A stretch of DNA of 64,000 nucleotides from Diphasiastrum complanatum (GCA_029204225.1 CM055099.1:43256150-43320149), one strand, 5' to 3'; shown: positions 11,351 to 26,310, numbered from the stretch's first letter. Notes: a model not told the origin generated them from the letters alone. A program made the numbers and translations.

Positions 11351-12490
11351 GCTCCCTCTCAAAGCTGGTATTTTTTTTATTCCTAAGCTTGCGTGCTGCT
11401 TCTCAAAAATTGCCTTGTCAAGAGGCTTCATGAAGATATCAGCCACCATATGCTTCGTTGGAATAAACTCGATCTTCAACCTGTCTTTCTCAACCATATC
11501 TCTTATCAGATGATATTTGATAGTTCTGGAATGAAACACTGGATCCTTCGTCAGATGAATGGCGGATGTATTATCCATGAATAGTAGCAGCGGCTCGTTG
11601 GAGTTCTCTCCCATTCCGTCAAGGAACTGAGCTCGTTTGCCATCTTGGCTACTGCAACATACTCTGCTTCACAGGATGATTGTGTAGTCACGGTCTGCTT
11701 CCTGCTGATCCATATCACAACCCATAATCCTTCGTCTGTTGAAGGTATTGCAGAATTCTCTTGGCTATCTTCCAGTGCGTAGGGCCTGGATTGACATTAA
11801 ACTGGCTCATTCTGAAAATTGCATAAGCAATGTCAGGTTGTGTATTATCTGCCAAGTACATGAGCGATCTGATTAACTTCCTGTAGGGCACGTTCTACAG
11901 GGCTTCCTGCTCTTTTGCATTCTGTGAGGAGTCTTGCTTGGTCAGAATCATTCCAGCTACCATCGACGTATTAGCTCCCTTGCAGTCTGTCATTTGAAAA
12001 TCATCAATAATTTTCTGGATGTATCGACTGGTGAAAATACAACTTCCCTTCGTCAAGATCTCTGTCAATCTGCAATCCTAGGTAGCATCTTGCTTCCCCT
12101 AGGTCTGATATTTCAAAATGTTGTGAAATATCATGCTTTACCTGAGCAATCAGCTCGTTGCTTCTGGACAGGATCAAAGTGTCATCCGTGTAGACTGCGA
12201 TGATTACAATTTTCCCATCTGTGACCTTTGTATAGACATTGTAGTCGGCCATCAAGCATTCGGCAGACGTAGTTGGCAAAGCGTGAGCAGATGAATCCTG
12301 ATAGTTGGTCCATATAGACCTCTTCATTCAACTTGCCATGCAAGAAGGCGGTCTTCTCATCCACTATGAATCTTGAGACTATATGCTACTGCATATGCAA
12401 ATAGTAGGCGTACAGATGAATGCTTTATGATTGGGAAAAAGGTTTCAGTATAGTCAACACCATACTTATGAGAGTGATGCAAAGAATGCA
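11351..12490 (-). pseudogene. Ty1/copia element A: RT and RNase H fragment
   Basis: 3' half of a copia polyprotein, minus strand. From right to left: an RT N-terminal stretch (about 12480-12370, YGVDYTETFFP), the FLHGKLNEEVYMDQ motif (12330-12290), the catalytic YTDD motif (near 12185) and YLGLQID (near 12080), then RNase H with DNTSAI..TKDPVFH and the terminal ADIFMKPLDK stretch (11614-11348). YTDD in place of the usual YVDD keeps both Asp residues. Frames change at least three times and 11620-12000 is badly degraded. Gag, protease and integrase are missing. Confidence 0.9.
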
Positions 12491-12673
12491 CTCAAAAAAT
12501 GCAAAATTCTAACTAAAACTCTGGTGACAAACTGATAAATAGAATCTCGAACGATTCACGAAACTTTCTCGAAACTCGAATTATTTATGTTCGAGAATAA
12601 TTTGTGTTGGATCAAGCAAGCTCTGTAACACAGCCAAACGAAACGAGATGAATTTTAAATGAAAACAAAACAA

Positions 12674-12718
12674 AGCGAAGCGAAGCGAAGCGAAGCGAAG
12701 CGAAGCGAAACTTCAACG
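12674..12718. repeat. (CGAAG)n pentanucleotide array
   Basis: About nine tandem CGAAG units, followed to about 12960 by looser GAAACGAAAC-type relatives. An inverted counterpart lies at 13384-13446. Confidence 0.95.
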
Positions 12719-13383
12719 AGCTCTGACATTAATTCAAGCTGAAAGCATACAGATCACGAAATGAAACGAAACGAAACAAAGCGAAATAATTCGCGACAAG
12801 ATCAATCAAGCTCTGTAAAGAGACGAGACAAGACAAAACGAAACAGGATGAAATGAAACGAAATGAAACAAAACCTAAGTGAGCCTTTGAAATTGATTTA
12901 CGCTTATAGCCAAGTGATCGCGAAGCGAAACACGAAGTGAAGCGAAGCAAAAGGATTCAGGAACGAAATTAGTTCATCAGGAATTCAGATATGATTGTTG
13001 GTCACTGCCAACTATATTATTCCTACAATCCTTCAAAGAGTAGACAGACACAGTTGATTTATGTTAACAGATTAATGTAGCATTTAGCAATATCAAACCG
13101 AAGTGCGGAATAGAATGAACAAGAGAATCAGACACACAAATAATATCAAACAAAAATATATAATACTTTGAACCTCCTACTGAGATCACATTGAATGGTC
13201 CGCAGATGTCATCAAGTTAAAAGCTAGAAAGAGAAGTTACACTGGTTTTTGTATAAAACACTTAATATAATCTAGTAGTTTGCTTGTTATTGTGTGGACA
13301 ACACAAGATTGGACCTGGGAAGTTGGTTGCCATCCATTTGCTAGCACATCAGATGGGTGGAATGTATCATATTTCCAGAACGA

Positions 13384-13446
13384 TCGCTTCGTGTCGCTTC
13401 ACTTCGCTTCGCTTCGCTTCGCTTCGTGTCGCTTCGCTTTGCTTCA
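13384..13446. repeat. (CTTCG)n array, inverted relative to 12674-12718
   Basis: CTTCG units with TGTCG and CACTTCG variants. It is the reverse complement of the array 0.7 kb to the left, so the two could pair. Confidence 0.93.
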
Positions 13447-13478
13447 CGACAAAGTTGCAGGAGCTCACATTTCTGACA

Positions 13479-15160
13479 CTCCCTCTTGAACCTTGCAACT
13501 TTGTATGTTTAATTCAATTGCTTTTCTTTGTTTTGCGAAGAGCAGCTTGTCAAGCGGCTTCGTGAGCAAATCTGCTATGATGTCTTCGGACTTTATGTAC
13601 TGGATTTGGAGATCTCTTTTTGAGAACAAATCTCGAATGTGATGGTACTTCAGAGGTATGTGTTTTGTCTTTGAATGGAAGACAGTATCCTGGGACAGAT
13701 ATATGGTACTTTGAGAGTCCATCATCATCGTGCATGGTTCTCCTTGTGGTACGCCAATTGCCTCCAACATCATCTACAACCAAACTACCTCGTTCGCCAC
13801 CTTTAAAGTTGCGACATATTCAGCTTCGCATGAGGATTGGGCTACCAATGTTTGCTTTTTGCATATCCAACTGATTGCTGTTCCGCACGCCATTGAGCAT
13901 CCTCCTGTTACGGACTTGTTGTCATCTTTGCAGCCCACCCAACTTGTATCACTGTAGTGGTGCAGTTCGAATCATTTCCTTTTGTTGTCTGCTTTGTAGG
14001 TTAATCCCATATTTTGGGTACCCTTCAGATATTGTAGAATTCATTTTGCCATTTGCCAATGTGCCATGCTAGGATTGGAAGAGAATTGACTTAAAACATA
14101 AATAGAGAAAGCCAAATCGGGTCTGGTACAAATTGTAAGGTACATCATACTACCGATCAGATTTTGGTAGGGTATACCTTCCATCTTCTGTTTTTCTTCC
14201 TCTGTTTTCGGACAATCTTGCTTCGTCAATTTTGCTCATGCTATCATTGGTGTGGCTTTTTCTTTATTTCCAAAATTTTTTAGGCTCGGTCCGGTCCATC
14301 ATTCTGTACTACTTCAGCACTTTTCTGGCGTATTCTGAATGACTCAAATGCATTTTGCCTTTTGTTTGATCTCTTCTGATCTCTAGCCCAAGGCATTTTG
14401 TTGCTTCTCCCATATCTATGATTTCATAATTTTTAGAAATTTGACTCTTTGTGTCCTTGATTAGCATCAAGGAGTTTCCTATCGTGAGAGAATCATCTAC
14501 AAAAATAGTCAGAATCACAAAATCTCTTCCTACTCTCTTTATGTAGACATTGTAGTCTGGTTGTGTAGGATTGAAATCTAGAGACTTCAGAAGACTGTCG
14601 AGCTTCTTGTACCAAGCTCGTGATGCCTGCTTCAGACCATAAATGCACCTTTGCAATCGACAGACATATTGTCGATTGTTGGGGTCTTCAAATCCTTCAG
14701 GCTGCTTCATGAAGATTTCTTCTTCTAGGTCTCTGTGGAGAAAGGTTGTCTTTACATCAATCTGGTGAATCTCCAGATTTTGTTGTGTAGGATATGTAAG
14801 GAGCAGTCGAATTCTTGTCATCTTGACCATTGGCGAATAGGTGTCAAAATAATAGTCAACGCTGTACCTTTGTGTAGCCCTTTGCGACAAGCCTCGCTTT
14901 GTAACGCCCAACAGTGCCATCTGATTTCAAGTTTTTTTTGTACACCCACTTGCAGTTGACGATCTTTTTGTTTTCGGGCAGTGGCTCTAGTGTCCATGCC
15001 TTGTTTTGCCTCATTGATTTGATTTTCTCTTACATTGTCTGCTTCCAGAATTCTCCCTCTGGACTCTGGACAACTTCTAGATATGTTGTTGGCTCTTCAA
15101 TGAAGCTCGTGACAGTTTCGCCACCGCGAAAGATTTGTTCCATTCTCATCAGTAGTATCA
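13479..15160 (-). pseudogene. Ty1/copia element B: RT and RNase H
   Basis: Minus-strand 3' half of a second copia polyprotein. From right to left: RT N-terminal region (about 15150-14930; a W-x-x-A/T-M substrate-like part and CKWVYK), then 14920-14309 with IDVKTTFLHRDLEEEIFMKQ, YGLKQASRAWYKKLD, the catalytic FVDD motif and the LGLEI stretch; then 14229-14041 (LIGSMMYLTICTRPDLAF), and RNase H at 13773-13465 (MDSQSTIYLSQDTVFHSKTK and ADLLTKPLDK). Stops near 15055 and 14870 and frame changes near 14240-14300 and 13790-14030 break it. Element B differs clearly in sequence from element A. Its 5' half and 5' LTR are absent; at 15150 the sequence changes to a + strand element. Confidence 0.92.
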
Positions 15161-16835
15161 GAGCCTACCTATGTTGTCGTAATCTGACACAACCAAGAAG
15201 CTATCAGATCCAGGAGGCCAAGCATTCAGACGAACAATCATCAACAAAAGGACAAACTCCAAGAAGCAATGGCTTTAATCAGCAGCATACAGAGCAAGAT
15301 CTGCACAGTTCTTGATTCTTCAGGATCTAACTTTCTAGCTTGGAAAGTTAAGACATCACTCATACTCAAGGGCGAAGGCTTATTCCCCTATGTGGATGGC
15401 ACATAAGAGATGTCTACGACATCAGACAAGGAGCTACATGAATGGAGGGAGAAAAATGACAAGGCAGTAGCCTTGCTATCATCTTCCATCGAAGATAGTC
15501 TCACACTTGACTTGGCTACACTCTCCAAAGCTAAGGAGATGTGGGATGCATTGCTCACGAGATTTCAGACAAAATCAAAAAGTCAAATCGTGATGCTGGA
15601 AGATCAGCTGACGAACCTACAGTGGGATGGGAAGGACCTCACTTCTTTCGTAAGGAAGATGAAGGATCTATTCCTATCACTACATAACTCTGGAGCAGAG
15701 AATGTAGTGTCAGCTGAGAAGCAGCTGATGTGCTCGTTGAGAGCCTTGTCCAGATCATTCCAAACGACGAGAACCATGCTCGCGAAAGATCCTACCATGA
15801 ACCTCAAAAAGGCGATTGTCGAGATTCGAGAGGAAGTCGAGGCCAAAGAACATCTTGATCACAAAGATGGTTCTGACTAGGCCCTCTTCGGAGTAGAGGG
15901 GACTAGCAAAAGCAACTGGAAGAGCAAAGGGAGGTCCAAGCAGCAAGGTGTAGACAAGAAGACTCGTGTGAGATGCAGAAGAGACGGGCATACAGTAGAT
16001 ACATGCTGGTTCAATCCCAAAATTGAGTGTATCCATTGCCATAAGAAAGGGTCATGCAACTGTGGATTGCCTCCAGAACCCGAGGAACAAATCAGCACAA
16101 AACAGACAGGAGAACAGCAACAGTTCATCCTATGTTGAGAAGCCCAAGAGCCCAAAAATGGGCGAAGAAAGAATGAACAGAAACTGTTCAACCGCCTATA
16201 TCTGTGAAGATGTGTGTGCAGCATCAACATCTGACACACATGAGGTGATCCTAGATTTAGGAGCCACCTCACACTTTGTGACATCAAGATGAATCATGTG
16301 TGATTTTAGAAGTGCAGATCCTTCAAGATTCATAGTTCTTGGAGATGGATCTAGACATCAAGTGAACGGTATTGGTTCATTATGGATCAACACCAATGGC
16401 AAAGATAGATGACTCGAAGATGTTCTGTTCGTGCCTACTCTGCAACAAGACTTGCTCTCTGTGGCAAGAATAGCAGATGCAGGGATGCGTGTGATGTTTT
16501 TTGACGAATCATGCAACGTGATTGACGCCAGTACTAGTACATTGATCGCTCAAGGCAGAAGAAAAGAAAATCTATAGCATCTGAAGGTATGCCTACCTGT
16601 AGATCAGGTGCATCAGACTCATGATGACCAGCCAGACACTTTGTGGCACATAAGACTATGCCACGTGAACTCAATGGCACTTTACCAAGCAAGCCATCAT
16701 GGAATGATAACAGGGGTTAGCATCTCCACTGCAACCAGTTCGACCACATGTGATGCATGTTTGAAGGGCAAGATGTCATACACTCCATTTATCAAAGACT
16801 CCTACAGAACGACTAAGATTTTGGAGTTAGGGATC
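15150..16835 (+). pseudogene. Ty1/copia element C: Gag, protease and pre-integrase part
   Basis: A + strand copia 5' half. A primer-site-like GTAGTATCAGAGCC at about 15151 is one change from the tRNA-Met site. Gag starts with ATG at 15269 and reads to about 15880 with stops after residue 44 (TAA near 15402) and at 15878; it has the N-terminal NFLAWK stretch and the middle MWDALL and LEDQLTNLQW parts. The zinc knuckle is a clear C-x2-C-x4-H-x4-C at 16027-16068 (CIHCHKKGHATVDC). The protease motif is LDLGATSHF near 16251, with Leu for the usual Ser. A GAG_pre-integrase domain with LWHIRLCH and CDACLKGK ends at about 16830, where a tandem array begins. Integrase, RT and RNase H are absent. Confidence 0.9.
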
Positions 16836-16851
16836 TGGAAAAACTGCTTCG

Positions 16852-17062
16852 GTTGAGATGGGAAAGGTTGGGCTCCGGTTGAGATCTGATGGAGTGGCTT
16901 CGGTTGAGCTGGGAAAGGTTGGGCTCCGGTTGAGATCTGATGGAGTGGCTTCGGTTGAGATGGAAAAGGTTGGGTTCCGATTGAGATCTGATGGAGTGGC
17001 TTCGGTTGAGATGGAAAAGGTTGGGCTCCGGTTGAGATCTGATAGAGTGGCTTCGGTTGAGA
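16852..17062 (+). repeat. 51-bp tandem array, four copies
   Basis: Four copies of a 51-bp unit containing GGTTGAGATCTGATGGAG and GGAAAGGTTGGGCTCC. The unit is a multiple of three, so it stays open and yields a 17-residue repeat, but I take the ORF as a by-product of the period. The array abuts the broken copia element C. Confidence 0.95.
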
Positions 17063-17694
17063 TGGGAAGTGGCGGTGCAGAATGGTTCGGAAAGTGTGGG
17101 GAAAGGGATGTATGAACGGGTTTGGAAAGGGAGTTATGTGGGAGATGGTTGTGTTGTGTAGAGCGGTGTGGGTGATGAAGTAAAGGTGGGTGAACAGAGC
17201 GAGGTTGAGTGAAGAAGATGGCGAGTGGAATAGGAGGAAGTGGAGGTGTTTGACAATGTTTTTAATGTTATGGATGTGTATCTGTCAGGGATGAAGCAGG
17301 TTGAAGGTGTATGGTGTGTGATTGTGATTGTAGGATGTTCAATAGTGTGACAGGAGCGTGATAAGTGCTCGTGTGACACTACCCCTCAGCATGCAAAACT
17401 TGAGATTTAAGGTATTCTGCCAGTGACGTTTGTGTTGAAGATTTCGGTGATGGCACTCATAAGGGAGTGATAACAATGGGGAGATGGTGTGAAGATGATG
17501 ACGGACGGATTGAATGGTCGAGCACCAGGATCGGTGTCAAGAGCAGGAAGATCGCCGCAGATCGCAGCTAGAAAACGCTTTAGCTTTGCACTTTGCTGAG
17601 GTGCGAATGGCTTCGGTGAGAGGACATTTATTGTCGCCGTCATCTGGTTGCAAGGAAGATGGTACGTGTTGGTTCGTAAAATTTGAATGTATGT
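17063..17694. other. Spacer between two related tandem arrays
   Basis: G-rich on the + strand near 17080-17260. Near 17372 it reads TGTGACACTACCCC, a start resembling those of some gypsy LTRs; on the minus strand the same site reads TTGCATGCTGAGGGG, resembling a copia purine tract. I cannot decide between them. No supported gene. Confidence 0.35.
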
Positions 17695-17962
17695 CCTCCG
17701 GTCGAGATTCAAAATGACTGCTCCGGTTGAAATCTCACAGACTGCTCCGGTCGAGATTCGAAGGAAGGCTCCAATCAAAATCTAAAGGGACTGCTTCGGT
17801 CGAGATATGACTAAACCGCTTCGGTCGAGATCTGAAGGGACTGCTTCGGTCGAGATCTAACTAAACCGCTTCGGTCGAGATCTGAAGGGACTGCTTCGAT
17901 CGAGATCTGACTAAACCGCTTCGGTCGAGATCTGACAGAACTGCTTCGGTCGAGATCTGAAA
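17695..17962 (+). repeat. About 25/50-bp tandem array, GCTTCGGTCGAGATCTGA core
   Basis: About eleven degenerate copies of a 25-bp unit, pairing into 50-bp higher-order units in the right half. The core differs by one base from GCTTCGGTTGAGATCTGA that is formed where units join in the 51-bp array at 16852, so the arrays share ancestry. Confidence 0.93.
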
Positions 17963-18610
17963 TATTTGTCTTAAGTTATCTTAAGTTTCAAAATTAGAAA
18001 CTTTCAAAGTTCTAAGTCCTAAGTTAAAAGTTATAGAATGGCTAGTTTTAAACTAATCCCATGAGTTAGTGGATACTTATGGAAGACCCTCCTTGCTATA
18101 AAAGGAGAAGTATTTGACATATACACAGCACTTTTGAGATTATACTAAATTTCTCTCTCTTGAGATTATCTTGCTATTTCACTTGTGTTCCCTTTGGAAA
18201 GGTGCATAGCTTGAGGGAAGGTGCTCGGGCCTCCTCTTGCCTCCTTTTCATTGGTTTATTGTGGCGTGCTTTATTTTCTAGTTGCTTAATTAGCCGCAAT
18301 CTATTATCTCCATCTCCCTTTTGGGTGTTAAAATACGATATAGTTTAGTGATCTTGCTAGTTGGGAAGCCTTAGCAAGGTTTTTTTTATTGTTTTGCTAA
18401 TCTTGGCTAGTTGGGTAAGCCTTAGTCAAGTTAATTTTATTTCCGTTTCGGGCACCAGTTGGGAACCCCTTGGTGCTCCATCCTTGTTTGTTTATTTTCC
18501 ATTTAAAAGCTTTTGGTAGATTCTTAAAAAGTGGATGATCCTCTCTAAAACTATACTACACCCGTGAGTAGATCTAGCCACTGTACTACAAACTAGAATT
18601 ACTTCCAACA
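17963..18610 (+). repeat. LTR-like region with TATA box
   Basis: Non-coding. CTATAAAAGG at 18096 is a good TATA box on the + strand, followed by CT-rich sequence, an AGTTGGG repeat series (18358-18460) and an end ...CTTCCAACA at 18610 typical of LTR termini. The upstream tandem array would sit in U3. No matching second copy and no primer site after 18610 were seen, so it may be a solo or truncated LTR. Confidence 0.4.
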
Positions 18611-19431
18611 GTAACCCCCAACTTGGTACATGTTGAAAATTGTAGACACATTGCAACTAAAATCATTAGCGTCCTTGATAATCAACTTTTCCTTAATCAT
18701 AGAACATTGAATCCCCTTAAAGTGCAACTTCTTCAATATTTGTGAATCATATTTAATATCATGAAAATGAAAATCAAGGAAAAAAAATTTCCTTTCTTTA
18801 CTTTATGCATAATCGAAAATCCAAGTGCTGCAAATCCTTCTAGAGGTAATACTAATTAGTGAGAATCTAGCCTACAACTCACTACTTTATGATCTTTAAT
18901 CAATTATCAACTTTGCCACAACTTCTCAACATTATAGATTGGCACTCTCAAAAGTGCATAATCATCAAATGACGCATACCAACATCATCTCTTCTTACTT
19001 TCGTATTCAATTGTTATAAAGACCAAGCACACTAGTTTACCTCCACTTTACTACTAAATCTAGAATGTAAGATTCACACTACTATAGCTTTGAAAATGGA
19101 ACACAAAATTTAAATTTTAAGGTCTTGTTTAGGCTTTCAGATGTCCAATACCCCTTTTGGTCACTCTCTTATCTTATAGAAAAAATAAAGTAAACAACAT
19201 TTATCACACGAATTTGAGATTTGTGTGGAGCGAATATAACCTTTCATGGGGTGCAAAGAGTAGTCAAAAAGAAAGTTATAGTTTTAAAAATTGTAGACAA
19301 CCTTCTCTAAACCCTTTACATGGGTGGAGCTTAAAGTATAGTAGAGTCAAAAAATAGGTAGTTGTTAAGGTGACTTATAGTGAATTGCACCAAGCCCATA
19401 ATATCTCCTATTAATAATTACGCATTTGAAA
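18611..19431. other. AT-rich sequence without a gene
   Basis: No open frame with patterned composition; downstream of the 3' exon of the minus-strand gene ending at 19432. A polyadenylation signal for that gene would be expected here on the minus strand; AT-rich candidates exist but none stands out. Confidence 0.4.
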
Positions 19432-19587
19432 TCATTCTAGCAATGTAATGAGAGTCCTTTCTGGAGCACTAGATGATGGGTGGATGAAAGACCCATTCGA
19501 AAGTTTCCGATATTGATGATTCGTTGGTACACTATTTTCTCTCAAAAGAGAATTTGTAGCAGCCCTTTCTTTCCAAATTCTCCCATC
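19432..19587 (-). CDS. Uncharacterised plant gene, last exon (exon 3 of 3)
   Basis: Terminal coding exon of a small host gene, 51 residues and a stop. It begins DGRIWKERAA directly after a strong 3' splice site (pyrimidine-rich TTTTTATTTTTGGATGCAG on the minus strand). Phase 0, matching the phase-0 donor of the exon at 24658-24819, whose last residues CPLPEPCIVH lead naturally into DGRIWKE. The tail is Ser/Asn-rich. I do not recognise the protein and name no function. The stretch upstream in the same frame up to 19779 is open but lies before the acceptor and is read as intron. Confidence 0.5.
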   Translation of the reverse strand, partial: DGRIWKERAATNSLLRENSVPTNHQYRKLSNGSFIHPSSSAPERTLITLLE

Positions 19588-20429
19588 CTGCATCCAAAAA
19601 TAAAAAGTGACAAAGTTGCAAGACACCCTTAAAACAACTACTACAATATCCATAGCCATGCCACCTAAATATGAACTATTTACATCCAACACACCATCCA
19701 CCACCTCTACTGTGGCAAGTTTCAAGATTTGGCTAGGAGCTGAAAAAAAATTCAAATCTGTTTTAGTCTCTATCATCACAAAATTACTTTCGCATTAGCT
19801 TTCATACTTTGGACAAAGACCAGCATACTATGTTTCTACTCTAACAACCATGCTATAATTTCCAAGTTTAATAAAAGAATAAGGACTAATTGAATCCTTG
19901 AATTTTTGAGGGGCATTTTGAAAATTCCCAACGAAAATTCCAAACCTTGTTAGCACATATCAACTCCAAAAGCCACCTTATAGATTTGAAGTTCAATAAA
20001 AAAAAATAAGGTTTTTTGATTCTAGTATAGGCATGCTGGGAGATTCCCAAGAAATATTCCAAATGTCAGTAGCAAATATCCACTCCAATACCCACCTTCC
20101 AATTTTGAAGTTTAGTACAAAATGAGAGTAAGTAAATCCTGAATTTTGTGAATTATTAATATAAAAAAGAGTTAGTCAGAAACAATGCATTTTGCCCTTT
20201 TGGGGAACTTTTGTAGAGGAAAAGTTGATGTATATGTTAATTCACTATAATGTCAAAATTCTTGCCAAAAACTATGAAAAAATCAAGTTATCTTAAACTC
20301 TCTAAATTAATTGGCCAATTGTAAAGTGCACATAGTCCAAAAAGGGCCCAACTACATAAAGCCGAGTTCTTCCATAATATGTCTTCGAAGCTTATTTCTA
20401 ATGAATGCTCAAGAGTTTCCTCTAAATTG

Positions 20430-24078
<3,649 letters not shown>

Positions 24079-24187
24079 GTAAAAAGTTGGTAGCTGACTA
24101 GCTTTCGGTTCAGGCTAGCCTTTACAAAAACAAGCGTGTTACACTAAATCAACGAGAATAATACGATATTAGTGCTTCTTGGTTTCC

Positions 24188-24255
24188 AAGAGGAGGCTCG
24201 AACCTGGGACCAAAGAAACTTTGGATGCCAAGCCAACCAACTGAGCCAACCTCGT
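24188..24255 (-). mobile_element. tRNA-related SINE head or tRNA pseudogene
   Basis: On the minus strand the sequence has an A box TTGGCTCAGTTGG (24237-24249) and a B box AGGTTCGAGCCT (24194-24204 and next base), 33-34 bases apart, as in Pol III promoters of tRNAs. Arm pairing is poor (the T-arm stem does not close), so it is not a functional tRNA. Imperfect 35-bp direct repeats flank the region (24090-24125 and 24298-24335), which could be an element's ends or an older duplication. A SINE is the most likely reading. Confidence 0.6.
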
Positions 24256-24657
24256 TAGGTTATATTAGTGAATTGTCGCTAGTTTAATACACTTATAGCT
24301 AGTAGATGAATAGCTTCAGTTCAGGCTGACCTTTTGCCCTTAGTTCTCGCTGCCATCAGTTTTACTCCATTTTTAGTATCTATGAATATACACGGCACTT
24401 TGCTTACACTTGATTCCCATCACAGAACGTCAGAAACGTAATCGTAATACCAAATTTCCAAAGATTTATGCAAGGCTGGCACAAAGAAGATCTACATATG
24501 ATATTATGATACCGAACGACAAACATTTAATCAATTATTTTTTGAGTACAGCAAAGCAAATCACTGGCAAAGAAAAAGTAGAATTTTCGGCCTGTAAGAC
24601 GAGAGCGAAAGATGTTTTCTATTCAACTCTTTTGCAGGAGCAAGTGTAGGCACTGAC

Positions 24658-24819
24658 ATGTACGATACAGGGTTCTGGAAGCGGGCAGCGAATCGGCTTA
24701 TTGTCATCTGGAGGTTCCATTGGATGTTCTACTGATAGAATCTCCTCCACAGGATCAACTATGCTAGAAGTCGGAGCCGAAGATGCTTCCTTCACGAAGC
24801 CATATGTCTGTTTCTTCTC
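24658..24819 (-). CDS. Uncharacterised plant gene, exon 2 of 3
   Basis: 54 codons between a 3' splice site TTTTCTGCAG and a 5' splice site CAT|GTCAGTG (minus strand), both phase 0. The protein is acidic in the middle (VDPVEEILSVEHPMEPPDDN) and ends in a Cys/Pro-rich motif (KPIRCPLPEPCIVH). That motif looks like a conserved short linear region, not chance coding. Joined to 19432-19587 it gives one continuous frame. Function unknown. Independent support from a transcript would be needed to confirm the splice sites. Confidence 0.55.
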
Positions 24820-25856
24820 CTGCAGAAAAGACACGCCACAAGAGCATCACCATCTCACTCTATGTTAAATCTAGAAAATGTAAGCAGGTCTCCAAAAACA
24901 TTTCTTTTGGTGACAGGACATTGTGAGCAGGAAGAGATTGCATGGATGGAATGCGTCACCACAGAACGTTGTCGTCCAAATCTGCCTGATGGAAGGCGCA
25001 AACAGGTTCCAACCATAGCTGAACAAGAGAAAAGACTGTAGAGGCTAGAACTCTGTATCTCTGTCTCACAGTTTAGTCTCAGAAAGACAAAATTTCGCTG
25101 TCTTAAATTCGATTCAACTGGGAAAGTGCATAAGAGCTTAAAAGGTTTTTTTCGTCAAGTAATATAGTTTGAAGAATCTTCATAAGTAGGCTTTTAATCT
25201 GACAACGCGTCTTAAATTTTAATACCTTAATCTGTGAGTTCTAGAAAAAGTTATTGATGAAGCAAGCATTTTGCTGACCGGTGTGGGCTTCTGCATCGGC
25301 TGCTCTGGTATATTGACCACTATCACAAATGCAGCACAAGAAAATGCTCGCCACATCAGTCAAAAGCTAAGCGAGCGAGTACGTGATGTAATGTTGACAA
25401 CGCTATAACATGCGAATCCTAATTTCATGTTTGATTTGAGGAATCATACTCTCACCTCTGATCCTGATTCCATTTTTCCTTTCACAAATAACTCCTTTCA
25501 CCTATAATGTGTTTATAAAATTCTCCCTATAAAAAATCATAGTCCCACTTCAATTCTTTGTCTTATTTCGGTGACGTTAAGCCTTTTTATCACCATCATT
25601 TCCTTTTGAAGAGTCACGCTTTCCAGCTTTCAGAAAAAGACATGCCGCTGCTGCGGCTGAAGAAGCACCAAATCAACTTCGCTCTAGATTGTTTTGACAA
25701 ATTTGATAAAGCATGGCAAAAAGCAATAATATCTTAAAGCTCAGTGGCTGAAAATGCAAAGGGGCGGGCCCGGCCCCTGAAGCAAGCAAAAGCAAGATGC
25801 TAGGTACGCAGATAGCATTGAAAATTGGTGCAGATTCCTGCTTGTCGTGAAAGCAC

Positions 25857-26310
25857 AATCGACAACCGACCATCGACCATTAACTTAATGATTGATCAAA
25901 GATCGGGTAGCAATAACACAAGAATAATCGACTATTAACACATTCGTTGGTCAAAAGTTCTAGTGCAATAACATACGAATAATGGAGGATCAACTTATTA
26001 ATTGATCAAAGATCGAATGGCAATAACAAAAGAACGATCAGCTATTAACTTCTTAATTCATCAAAGATCGAGTGGCAAAAACACAAAAACAATCGACCAT
26101 TGACTTAATGATTGATTCAAGATCCAGTGCAACAACACATCAATAATCGACTATTAATCAACTTAATGATTGATAAAAGATCGAGCGCAATAACACAACA
26201 ATAAAGAGTGCTAACTTAAGATTGATCAAAGATCTAGGGCAATATTACAAGATTAATCGGCCATTATCTTACTCATTGATCAAATATGGAGTGTGCAATA
26301 ACACAAGGAT
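25857..26310. repeat. Minisatellite, about eight copies of a 53-63 bp unit
   Basis: Degenerate units with the consensus parts ATTGATCAAAGATCGAGTG, GCAATAACACAAG and AATCGACCATTAAC. The GATCAAAGATC-like core recurs near 25890, 25950, 26000, 26060, 26115, 26170, 26222 and 26276. Confidence 0.9.

Larger units (their letters stand above)
12491..13478 (-). repeat. Probable 3' LTR of copia element B, with CGAAG arrays
   Basis: Right boundary at 13478: on the minus strand the RNase H of element B ends in the purine tract AAGAGGGAG, then TGTCAGAAATGTGAG, the usual copia PPT/LTR junction. A TATA-like TATTATATATT lies near 13155 (minus). The left end is not defined; RT of element A resumes near 12490. 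Nearly 1 kb without a gene except pentanucleotide arrays. Confidence 0.5.

Noticed and set aside
16858-17115. Open frame with a 17-residue repeat
   Set aside because: Product of a 51-bp tandem array whose period is divisible by three; no start context or flanking gene.
19588-19779. Treating the whole open frame 19432-19779 as one intronless ORF
   Set aside because: The upstream part contains the splice-acceptor tract and hydrophobic, non-conserved sequence; the exon model explains it better.
25857-26310. CRISPR-like array
   Set aside because: Units are degenerate throughout with no constant repeat/variable spacer split; plant minisatellite.
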